Below, piece after piece: positions 55,083 through 62,472 of a stretch of 64,000 bases of DNA (positions are counted from its first letter, which is position 1; each line of letters opens with the position of its first letter). The position numbers were made by a program, and so were the translations under genes. A model generated the notes under the pieces. That model had not been told where the DNA came from and did not search any database. It saw only the letters and a list, made by a program, of their open reading frames with translations. Source of the DNA: an uncultured Bacteroidales bacterium (GTDB taxonomy: Bacteria; Bacteroidota; Bacteroidia; Bacteroidales; UBA932); the NCBI GenBank assembly GCA_949296645.1, contig CASFPH010000022.1:1-64000 (forward strand), written 5' to 3'.

Positions 55083-56344
55083 CTCGCACCTCCCCTTTTT
55101 GATTTGACCGTAATTGGCACGACAAGCGATACTGAGGCCCTTGTAGGTCCGAAGAAGTTGACTTTATAATGCTTAACTCCAGGATCCTTTATAAGTTCTT
55201 CATATCCGTCTGTAGGTGTATAATGTCTTCTTACCGTATGGATCCATCCTGCGCCTATGTTGAAAGCAAGCCTCAATCTGTTTTTTGCTATCGGCATGGA
55301 ATACGTATAATCCACTCCTATGTCGATGAACTCTCCCTGATATCCGCTTTTATGCCACTGGAAATCATAATATCCGAATCCTGAATAAAATCCTACGGCA
55401 TGTCCGGACAATTTGTCCTTCTCTTTTCTGTTATTGCCGAACCAGTATTTCGTATCCAGAAACCACGACAGCATCTGTATGCATTTGTCGTTGCGCCTTG
55501 ACAACCACCACGGGAAATAATAGTCTGCTCCGACAGACCATTTGTTCCCAACAGGTACTTCAACACCCACATTCAGCGCAGGTACGAGCAGATTGGTACG
55601 GAGAGCGAATATCATTTTTCTTTGCACGGATTCTTCCCATGCCTGTAAAGTACCGTGATATTCAATTTCCGGCAAATAGTATTCGTCTGCAGAACTGATA
55701 ACCGGAGTCTGCAAAGAGGCAAGATCCGTGTCTATTACAGGTTCCATTACCGTATAATGGAAAACACAATGTACTACCCTTAACTTGTGTACATGGTTTT
55801 CAAGCATATATCTGAAAAATCCTGGCAGATTCCTCAATCTGCGTTCTTTCAGGTCTTCGTCCATGTCCGAACGGATTATTTCCAGCGCTTCCTCTCTTGA
55901 CGGGAATTGCGTATCCTCTTCAACCATATTCTCAAACGTATCCCAATCCTCTCCCAACGGCACTTTAACAAGCATCTGGTCGGACATGCCGTCAAGAATC
56001 GTATTTACAAATGATGCTGCACTGCTGGCACGTTTCTCCGAAAGCATGATATTATATTGTAGTCGTCCGTCCTGTGATGCGGATGCCACAATCGAAACGG
56101 AGTCGAGCCTGTACCTGCTTTCCGACAAGATACGGTCAATAAAATCAGACATGTATCTGACCGAAACGCGGTTCTCCATAAACAAAGTGTCTATACGGGA
56201 CTCGTTTATCCTGAATAATATCGAAAATCTGTCATATGCATTCCTGTTGTGATACGATTGAGCTGCTGCCTTACCGGACGAAAGCAGCATTGACAAACTC
56301 ATCGCAAGCACAAAAAATAAAAACAGATTTTTTCTTATTGCCAT
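55079..56344 (-). CDS. DUF3575 outer-membrane protein (left operon)
   Basis: From ATG 56344 (MAIRKNLFLFFVLAMSLSML signal), about 421 residues. An OmpA-like alpha/beta region (about 30-130, FRINESRIDTLFMEN and SEKRASSAASFV) is followed by a DUF3575 beta-barrel-like C-terminal half: FALRTNLLVPALNVGVEVPV, WSVGADYYFPWW, TKYWFG and HAVGFYSGFGYYDFQW. I reject the upstream ATG at 56455 because the added segment precedes the signal sequence. First gene of the left pilus operon; its paralog at 57104 opens the right one. Confidence 0.82.
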   Translation of the reverse strand: MAIRKNLFLFFVLAMSLSMLLSSGKAAAQSYHNRNAYDRFSILFRINESRIDTLFMENRVSVRYMSDFIDRILSESRYRLDSVSIVASASQDGRLQYNIMLSEKRASSAASFVNTILDGMSDQMLVKVPLGEDWDTFENMVEEDTQFPSREEALEIIRSDMDEDLKERRLRNLPGFFRYMLENHVHKLRVVHCVFHYTVMEPVIDTDLASLQTPVISSADEYYLPEIEYHGTLQAWEESVQRKMIFALRTNLLVPALNVGVEVPVGNKWSVGADYYFPWWLSRRNDKCIQMLSWFLDTKYWFGNNRKEKDKLSGHAVGFYSGFGYYDFQWHKSGYQGEFIDIGVDYTYSMPIAKNRLRLAFNIGAGWIHTVRRHYTPTDGYEELIKDPGVKHYKVNFFGPTRASVSLVVPITVKSKRGGAR

Positions 56345-56641
56345 TTTGTTTTTTGTATGCCGGTATTCGGTAAAAGTCAGACAGATTCCTTGAAAATATC
56401 GTAGATTATGCAAATACAAAACTTTTCTTGAACTTGCCGGTTTTGATACGTGCAAACATGCATGATGTCAGTCGTTGTTTCAGCCTATCCGTTTGCAGTA
56501 GCTTTTTTACTTGAACGATACTGACACCATAAACCTTAAGAATTTTTTGCAAAACCTAATTACAATATTGTCAATGAGCTGGATGGTTTTACCGGGCCTG
56601 TTTTTGTTTTAATTGTTAAACTAATCTTCAAAAAAGAAAAC

Positions 56642-56665
56642 GAAAAGTCCGTCTCTTGCGAAGAG
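56642..56665 (+). repeat. Left arm of inverted repeat (putative recombination site L)
   Basis: A 24-bp arm made of GAAAAGTCC, GT and the near-palindrome CTCTTGCGAAGAG (56653-56665). It matches the reverse complement of 57021-57044 at 22 of 24 positions, with the palindrome facing inward. It lies 298 bases upstream of the left operon's first ATG. Confidence 0.75.
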
Positions 56666-56712
56666 AAAGAACTCTGGTTTTATTTATACTTTTTTGATAT
56701 GCTTCTGTAATG

Positions 56713-56744
56713 CAAATATATACATTTATGCTTTTCCTATCAAA
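56713..56744 (-). promoter_or_regulatory. Consensus promoter inside the putative invertible segment
   Basis: On the minus strand TTTG (56741-56744), 20 bases, then TATATTTG (56713-56720), an exact fit to the Bacteroidota consensus. It points to the left operon, 48 bases inside the L arm. The leader to the DUF3575 ATG would be about 360 bases and would include the L palindrome. Confidence 0.7.
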
Positions 56745-56966
56745 AAATTATCCGGTATAACTATTTATTTTTATCAAGAAGTTCGATGTATTGCTATAAC
56801 TTGTTGCCATTTAGAATGTTCTGGGATATGTCTATTTCCGGCATTATTATGCTTTAGACTTTTTGAACCATATATAGTACTCTGATATTCATTTAATTGT
56901 ATTTACAATTCAATATAAATGTCTTGAATGTGATTTTCATGTAAAAGTATATGAATTCGATTACAA

Positions 56967-56979
56967 CTCTTCGCAAGAG
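56967..56979 (+). repeat. Third copy of the palindromic core (R1)
   Basis: CTCTTCGCAAGAG identical to the core of the R2 arm and in the same orientation. It lacks the GGAC extension but shares the following TTTCTTATT. It lies 41 bases inside R2 and could act as an alternative recombination site or a protein-binding site. Confidence 0.6.
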
Positions 56980-57020
56980 AAATATAGTTTCTTATTAGTC
57001 GTTTCTTCGAGATTGAAATA

Positions 57021-57044
57021 CTCTTCGCAAGAGATGGACCTTTC
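57021..57044 (+). repeat. Right arm of inverted repeat (putative recombination site R2)
   Basis: CTCTTCGCAAGAG followed by ATGGACCTTTC, the 22/24 inverted match to the L arm. It lies 59 bases before the first ATG of the right operon. Confidence 0.75.
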
Positions 57045-57103
57045 TTATTTATCCAGCTATGCTTGAATTTTGTGCAGTTTGAAAAACTATTAATTGGATA
57101 ACG

Positions 57104-58297
57104 ATGAAACGATTTGTAATTCCGTTATTGTTATTATGCATACTGCCTCATTATGTATGGGCAGGAAGAAATAGTGACAATCTGATAGCTCCGGATAATG
57201 ATTCCACGATTCTTTTTCGATTCGTGCCCGGAAAACTGATGTTTTTCTCTCCTTTCAAAGGTAATGAAAACTCCATCAAGAGGGCTTTCGCTTTGATTGA
57301 TGACCACCGGGAGGAGATAACTTCCGGAAAAGCCTACATCCTTATACGCGGATTCTGCGGTTCATATCCAGATCAGGCTCAGAATCTGAAAGCGGCAAAG
57401 AACCGTTCCAATCAGGTGAAATCCTATTTCATTACGAATTGGGGGATGAAGGAAGAGTATTATAAAACAAAGAATTCGACAAAGTCATATAACGGCAGCA
57501 AGGATGTGGTAGCTCTTCTCGGTCTTCTTTATGCTGACGGGTATGACCCTGAAGCGGAAGCAAGGGCTTTGCGTGAAAGGGAGGACAGTATTGCCAGAGT
57601 AAAGTCAGACAGTCTTGCGAAATTGAGAGCAGATAGCCTCGCAAGGGTTAAGGCGGACAGTCTTGCAAGAGTTGAAACAGAAGCGGCAAGACTTGCACGG
57701 ATGAGAGCGGACAGCCTGGCAAGGGCTGATTCTGCAAAATCGGTTGCTGTTGTTGCATCTGAAGTGGAAGAAAGGATATATGTGGAAAAGTGGGCATTGA
57801 AAACCAACATGCTCTATGACTTGCTTCTTTCCCCGTCTCTGGAGATAGAATATCTGATAAATGACAAATGGTCGGTGAATATTGAGGGTAATGTTTCATG
57901 GTGGCATAAAAACGAGACGCACAGATATTATCAGATAATGAATATCAGTCCGGAAGTGCGCTACTGGTTCGGCAAGAAGAAAGACTGGCACGGACATTAT
58001 CTCGGCGCCTTCGTAGGGGGCGGCATGTATGACCTGGAAAATAAAGGTACAGGTTATAAGGGAGAAGGCGGATATGCCGGCATCAGCTACGGGTATATGT
58101 TCCCGATAGGAAAGAGCCTGTCTCTTGAAACAGGTCTTGGACTGGGTTATATGTATTCGGAATATGAGGAATACATTCCGCTTGACGGTCATTATGTTTA
58201 TCAGCAGACAGGCAAACTCAACTATTTCGGGCCTCTCAAACTGAAACTGGCGCTTGTCTGGAGAATCGGCGGATACAAGAAAGGAGGTGCAAGATGA
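57104..58297 (+). CDS. DUF3575 outer-membrane protein (right operon)
   Basis: A 397-residue protein with signal sequence (FVIPLLLLCILPHYVWA). An OmpA-like N-terminal region (RGFCGSYPDQAQNLKAAKNR) is followed by an 8-residue repeat of the form DSLARVKA (about residues 160-210), then a DUF3575 C-terminal barrel-like part: ALKTNMLYDLLLSPSLEIEY, WSVNIEGNVSWWHKN, VRYWFG and GHYLGAFVGGGMYDL. It is the paralog of the left operon's first gene and overlaps the DUF5119 gene by four bases (ATGA). Confidence 0.85.
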   Translation: MKRFVIPLLLLCILPHYVWAGRNSDNLIAPDNDSTILFRFVPGKLMFFSPFKGNENSIKRAFALIDDHREEITSGKAYILIRGFCGSYPDQAQNLKAAKNRSNQVKSYFITNWGMKEEYYKTKNSTKSYNGSKDVVALLGLLYADGYDPEAEARALREREDSIARVKSDSLAKLRADSLARVKADSLARVETEAARLARMRADSLARADSAKSVAVVASEVEERIYVEKWALKTNMLYDLLLSPSLEIEYLINDKWSVNIEGNVSWWHKNETHRYYQIMNISPEVRYWFGKKKDWHGHYLGAFVGGGMYDLENKGTGYKGEGGYAGISYGYMFPIGKSLSLETGLGLGYMYSEYEEYIPLDGHYVYQQTGKLNYFGPLKLKLALVWRIGGYKKGGAR

Positions 58298-59331
58298 AAA
58301 CAATAAAATATTTATTACGGTCTTCAATAGTGTCAATGGTACTCTTCTGTACAGGGATAATGTTTACCGGATGCAGAAAGGACCTGTGCTATAATCATGA
58401 CGAGCATGCCTTGAAGGTGCGTGTAAACATGGATGCCGAATGGGAGCGGGAGTGGGAAAGAAATCTCGGCAAGAACTGGGAAAAAAGATGGAGAGGAGTT
58501 TTGGGATTCGGATATGACGATGTTCGTCCGGAATCCGCAAAGGGTATACGTGCCAGAGTCTTTACCGACGGAAAGTTTGAAAGTGAGTCGAATATAGAAG
58601 CCAATGGCGGAAAAATAGGAATGAAACCTGGTGTACATGATATACTTTTCTATAACAACAACACGGAGTATATAACATTCCACGATTCCGAATCTATCGC
58701 AACGGCTGTGGCAAGTACCAGAACACGTACACGTTCAACTTACAGTACGCGTTTCGGTGACGAGACAACTGTTAATGCACCAGACCAGCTGTATGGCGCT
58801 TTCATCGAAAATTATAAGGCCGAGAGAACTCTGGAAGAGGTGAACCTGCCTGTTCAGATGAGACCTCTTGTATATAGTTATGTAGTTCATTTCATTTTCA
58901 AAAGCGGTCTCAAGTATGTATCTCTAGGACGAGGAGCGCTTTCCGGAATGGCAGAAGGCGTATATCTGCAGACAGGAAGGACAACGGAAAAAGAGGCTAC
59001 CATACTTTTTGATGACTGTATTGTAGATCAGGATCTTGGTATATACAAGACGGTCCTTTCATTCGGTGCACCTGATGAGATTGCGATACCTGAAGCTCCT
59101 GGCAAGGTCCATACTTTCAGACTGAATCTTGAAGTAATGCTGAAAAACGGAAAGTTGATTTCATTCGATTATGATGTTACCGATCAAGTACGTGCTCAGC
59201 CGAGAGGTGGTGTAATAGTAATCCAGGATATAGTCATTGATGATGAGGACGGTATGGAAGGCTCCGGTGGTTTTGATGTTGAAGTGGGAGACTGGGGTGA
59301 GTATGAAGATATTGTTCTTCCTTTGAACTGA
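58294..59331 (+). CDS. DUF5119-family lipoprotein (right operon)
   Basis: A 345-residue lipoprotein (cysteine after IMFTG). A Trp/Arg/Glu-rich stretch near residues 45-70 (WEREWERNLGKNWEKRW) precedes MKPGVHDILFYNNNTE, which aligns with the equivalent segment of the left DUF5119 protein. Shared too are GALSGMAEGVYLQTG and the end IVIQDIVIDDEDG. It is the second gene of the right operon and translationally coupled to the DUF3575 gene. Confidence 0.8.
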   Translation: MKTIKYLLRSSIVSMVLFCTGIMFTGCRKDLCYNHDEHALKVRVNMDAEWEREWERNLGKNWEKRWRGVLGFGYDDVRPESAKGIRARVFTDGKFESESNIEANGGKIGMKPGVHDILFYNNNTEYITFHDSESIATAVASTRTRTRSTYSTRFGDETTVNAPDQLYGAFIENYKAERTLEEVNLPVQMRPLVYSYVVHFIFKSGLKYVSLGRGALSGMAEGVYLQTGRTTEKEATILFDDCIVDQDLGIYKTVLSFGAPDEIAIPEAPGKVHTFRLNLEVMLKNGKLISFDYDVTDQVRAQPRGGVIVIQDIVIDDEDGMEGSGGFDVEVGDWGEYEDIVLPLN

Positions 59332-59381
59332 TTGGAGGCAAACTATAAGAAGAATATAATGTTTAACTAAAATTCAAGAAA

Positions 59382-60335
59382 ATGAAAAAACAATTATTGA
59401 CGGCAGCCGTTGCCATAGTAGCTTTGGCAGGCTGTACAAAGACCGAAGTTGTAAAAGTAAGTGACGACAAAGCGATTGGATTTGAATCTTTCGTAGGCAA
59501 GCCTACTAAAGCAGTGAGTGATATTGTTTCAGGCGACGGATCTTTTACAAAATTTTTTGTTTATGGTTCTTATGAAAACGAAGGTTCTTATGTATCGGTT
59601 TATGGTGGCGAATATGTTCAGTTTGCTGACGGAAAATGGAACAACGAAAAGCTCCAGTACTGGGTGGACGGAAAGAATTACAAATTCGCCGCTTATTCTA
59701 ACGGTAACGAGAAAGTTGATGGAGTAAAATTCACCGATGCAGAAGGTAATCTTGAAATACCTTACACTGTAGCCGACAAGGATCTTATCGCAGTAACCGG
59801 CGTTGCTGCAGCAGGTCAGAAAACAGGAAATCAGCCTGTCGGACTTGAGTTCAAACACCTTCTTTCTAAAGTGAAGTTTTCTTTTTCGACTACTTTCAAT
59901 GCAGACCTTACTGTCACCGTTTCCAACCTGAAGATTAACCAGGCAGTCAATGCCGGTACATGGAAAGGAACATGGACCCCTACTGAAGCAACAAAGGCTG
60001 ACAAAGAATATGGAGATGTAGTTGCAAAAGCAAAAGCAGAAGTGAGTGAAGAATGTTACGTGCTTCCTCAGTCCAATGCCACTCTTACGGCTTCATTTAC
60101 AGTAACTGTAACGGATAAGGGCGGTGCTGTTATTATGAAAAAGGACTTCGCTGATGTAAAACTTGTATCAGGAAATGGAGATAAATGGGATGCTGGCTTT
60201 GCATACAATTACACAGCTACCATCAAGCCTGAAAATATGGGAGGTGGAGTAGTAACATCAGAACCTATCGTATTCAATCCTTCGGTAGATCCTTGGAAGA
60301 ACGGTACTGTTACTGATAACGATATTCTGAACTAA
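59382..60335 (+). CDS. Fimbrillin (probable major pilin, right operon)
   Basis: A 317-residue lipoprotein (MKKQLLTAAVAIVALAGC, TKTEV). Body motifs are NYKFAAYSNGNEK, LEFKHLLSKVKFSF and FAYNYTATIKPE, and the end is IVFNPSVDPWKNGTVTDN. It is the counterpart of the left-operon pilin at 53038 by position and sequence. It is followed by two hairpins that may reduce read-through, as expected for an abundantly expressed first pilin gene. Confidence 0.85.
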   Translation: MKKQLLTAAVAIVALAGCTKTEVVKVSDDKAIGFESFVGKPTKAVSDIVSGDGSFTKFFVYGSYENEGSYVSVYGGEYVQFADGKWNNEKLQYWVDGKNYKFAAYSNGNEKVDGVKFTDAEGNLEIPYTVADKDLIAVTGVAAAGQKTGNQPVGLEFKHLLSKVKFSFSTTFNADLTVTVSNLKINQAVNAGTWKGTWTPTEATKADKEYGDVVAKAKAEVSEECYVLPQSNATLTASFTVTVTDKGGAVIMKKDFADVKLVSGNGDKWDAGFAYNYTATIKPENMGGGVVTSEPIVFNPSVDPWKNGTVTDNDILN

Positions 60336-60340
60336 AAAAT

Positions 60341-60393
60341 CCCCTCTGCGGGGTAATCACAGGCCGGGCGGGGTTGAATGTCCCTTCCCGGTC
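60341..60393 (+). terminator. Two tandem hairpins after the fimbrillin gene
   Basis: CCCC-TCTGC-GGGG at 60341-60353, then a 12-bp imperfect stem (GGCCGGGCGGGG with CCCTTCCCGGTC) at 60362-60393. There is no T tract. They probably act as a partial terminator or mRNA stabiliser between the major pilin and distal genes. Confidence 0.5.
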
Positions 60394-60422
60394 ACAACTA
60401 AACAATATAATTCATATAAGAT

Positions 60423-61388
60423 ATGCGGAAAGATCCTTTGTTGATATTGGCCGTTTCCATATTGTCTTCGTTTGCCGGAGGCTGTACGAAACATTATATT
60501 ACGGCAAAGCCTGACAGTAGTGCAATAGGTTTCAGTTTAAGTGACTTTTCAGATACACGCGCTGCGATAAACAATGTATCGGAATTTGCTTTGGGCTCTT
60601 CATTCGATGTCTGGGGATATTACACATCAGCATCTGCCGGTAAAGTGGATGTCTTCAATCATGTTCCTGTAGTGAAATCGGATAAGGGATGGGGATATTC
60701 CGGCGGTGATCGTTTTTGGGTAAAGGATGTACAATACGATTTCTATTCGGTATATCCTTCCGGTGCAGGCAATGCACTTGAAGGAGAAACAATAAAGGTA
60801 TCGGGATTCGACTGTTCAGCGACCGGAGCTGATGCAGTGGACCTCATGACTGCGGTTTCAAAAGGGATATCCTACGGAGTTGACCAGTCTCCTCAACCTG
60901 TCGCCCTGGAATTTAGTCATGAACTTGCGTGTGTGAAGTTTATTGCAAAATCCGCCGGTTCTGAAGTTACAATCAACAGCATATCGCTGGTAGGTGCGGG
61001 TACTGTCGGTGATTTCAATCTGAATGCATCCGCCGAACCGAAAACAAGATCATGGACCGTTTCTGGACGTTCCGATGAAACCGGTCCGTTTTCAAAGACA
61101 GATGTAGATCTGAATCCGGACGGTACTGAAGTTGATGTTTACGGCGATATGATGGTTCTGCCTCTTCAGAATCTGGAAGGCGTGACGCTGAAAGTTGAAT
61201 ATACATATGCCGGAGAAACGGTTCCGGTGCAGCATGAATTGAAGCTTTCGGAGGCGACAGCTAAGAACTGGTCTGCCGGACAGAGTTACAGATACAGGAT
61301 AACGGTTCCGGTACAGTCATCCGACCTGAAGCTGGAAGTGAGTGTCCTGCCATGGGATAAGGTTGATGATGCGTATGTAGAGTGGTAA
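60423..61388 (+). CDS. Fimbrillin-family lipoprotein
   Basis: A 321-residue lipoprotein (cysteine after SFAGG). It has fimbrillin features: YDFYSVYPSG, LEFSHELACVKFIAK, an SYRYRITVPV strand and the C-terminal LEVSVLPWDKVDDAYVE, which is close to the ends of the left-operon pilins. It lies 87 bases after the major pilin and 23 before the next gene. Probably a minor pilin or second subunit. Confidence 0.8.
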   Translation: MRKDPLLILAVSILSSFAGGCTKHYITAKPDSSAIGFSLSDFSDTRAAINNVSEFALGSSFDVWGYYTSASAGKVDVFNHVPVVKSDKGWGYSGGDRFWVKDVQYDFYSVYPSGAGNALEGETIKVSGFDCSATGADAVDLMTAVSKGISYGVDQSPQPVALEFSHELACVKFIAKSAGSEVTINSISLVGAGTVGDFNLNASAEPKTRSWTVSGRSDETGPFSKTDVDLNPDGTEVDVYGDMMVLPLQNLEGVTLKVEYTYAGETVPVQHELKLSEATAKNWSAGQSYRYRITVPVQSSDLKLEVSVLPWDKVDDAYVEW

Positions 61389-61411
61389 ATTTCTTCTAAA
61401 ATATCAGAGTT

Positions 61412-62428
61412 ATGTTTAGATGCTTTAATCATATTTGGCCTTTGCTTGCAGCAATCTCATTGATGCTTGTAGGAGGATGCAGTAGTAAGGAATATCTGGG
61501 TGATGCATCCACAGCTGATTTGCGTCTCAGTGTTCCGATGCTTGAAAATATTACGCGTGCCGGTGTAGAGGGTACGGAAAAGGAAAACGAAATATATACC
61601 TTGAGGGTTCTGATCGTCGATAAGGATAATAAAGTTCTGCACAATGTCCGTTACACCAAGGATCAGTTGTCCGATTTGATAATAGAGAAAATTCCTGTAG
61701 GTACAGTGCAGTTCTGGGTGATTGCGAATGAAGCCAGTGTAGGAATGGATTATGATAATGATAGTTGGACGGTTGAAACTGTGAACGGAGTCAAGAAGCT
61801 GAGGGTGAATGACCCCGACCGTAAATATTTTCCGAAACGTGAATCTGTATTCTTGACGGAAAATCTGGGTCTGCCTATGAGTTGGGGAAGTGTGGTGGAA
61901 GTCCTTCCCAGTACGGGTCAGCCGCAGGTAGTAAAGGTCGAACTGGTGCGTAATGTTTCAAAAATCATAATGTCCGTAACACATTCGTACAATAGTCCGA
62001 TATCATTGACGAACGTTTCCTTCGGTCCTTTCATGAGCGATTGCCTTTATATGTTCAAGCATCCTGACCAGAACATACCTGATGTTCCTGCAGATGCTTC
62101 ATATTCATCAATGGAGTATGGAGAAGCATTAGGAAGTTCCGGTTTTCCTATAGAATTGCCTGGAATAACTGAAACGAAAGCGTTGACGATTTATGTCTAT
62201 CCGTCATTCCCCACAAAGCCTGAAGAACCGTATACATTGGGGTTTGAAAGTTCTTTAGGTAAATATCCAGAGAAGCCTATATTGGATAAGGCAGGAAAGA
62301 TAATGACAAATATGAATAGAAACACTGTTCTGAACATAAATGTCATCATTTCAGAGAATGACTTGAGTATTGGTTACAAGGTAAGCGAGTGGGGCAGTGA
62401 AACTATTGACGTTCCGGATTTCAATTAG
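61412..62428 (+). CDS. Fimbrial anchor-like lipoprotein (FimB/Mfa2-like)
   Basis: A 338-residue lipoprotein (cysteine after LMLVGG). It starts its mature part with LRLSVPMLENITRAG and then YTLRVLIVDKDNKVLHNVRY and VQFWVIANE, the pattern of FimB/Mfa2-type and P. gingivalis FimA-like proteins. Such proteins often anchor or limit the length of the pilus. The C-terminal strand LSIGYKVSEWGSETIDVPDF is conserved in style. The exact role (anchor or minor pilin) is uncertain. Confidence 0.72.
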   Translation: MFRCFNHIWPLLAAISLMLVGGCSSKEYLGDASTADLRLSVPMLENITRAGVEGTEKENEIYTLRVLIVDKDNKVLHNVRYTKDQLSDLIIEKIPVGTVQFWVIANEASVGMDYDNDSWTVETVNGVKKLRVNDPDRKYFPKRESVFLTENLGLPMSWGSVVEVLPSTGQPQVVKVELVRNVSKIIMSVTHSYNSPISLTNVSFGPFMSDCLYMFKHPDQNIPDVPADASYSSMEYGEALGSSGFPIELPGITETKALTIYVYPSFPTKPEEPYTLGFESSLGKYPEKPILDKAGKIMTNMNRNTVLNINVIISENDLSIGYKVSEWGSETIDVPDFN

Positions 62429-62472
62429 GTATGATTGATGCGAATTTGTTTTAACTGATAAATCTTCTTTAT

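Larger units (their letters stand above)
56666..57020. other. Putative invertible promoter segment
   Basis: A 355-bp AT-rich segment without a gene, enclosed by 24-bp inverted repeats. It contains one full consensus promoter, pointing left. No full consensus promoter is seen pointing right. By analogy with invertible promoters of Bacteroides surface genes, inversion would redirect that promoter from the left pilus operon to the right one. No recombinase gene is present in the window, so one would act in trans. Confidence 0.6.

Noticed and set aside
57597..57735. Additional recombination sites resembling CTCTTGCGAAGAG in the DUF3575 repeats
   Set aside because: Partial matches such as GTCTTGCGAAATT come from codons of the DSLAR repeat and do not keep the palindrome.
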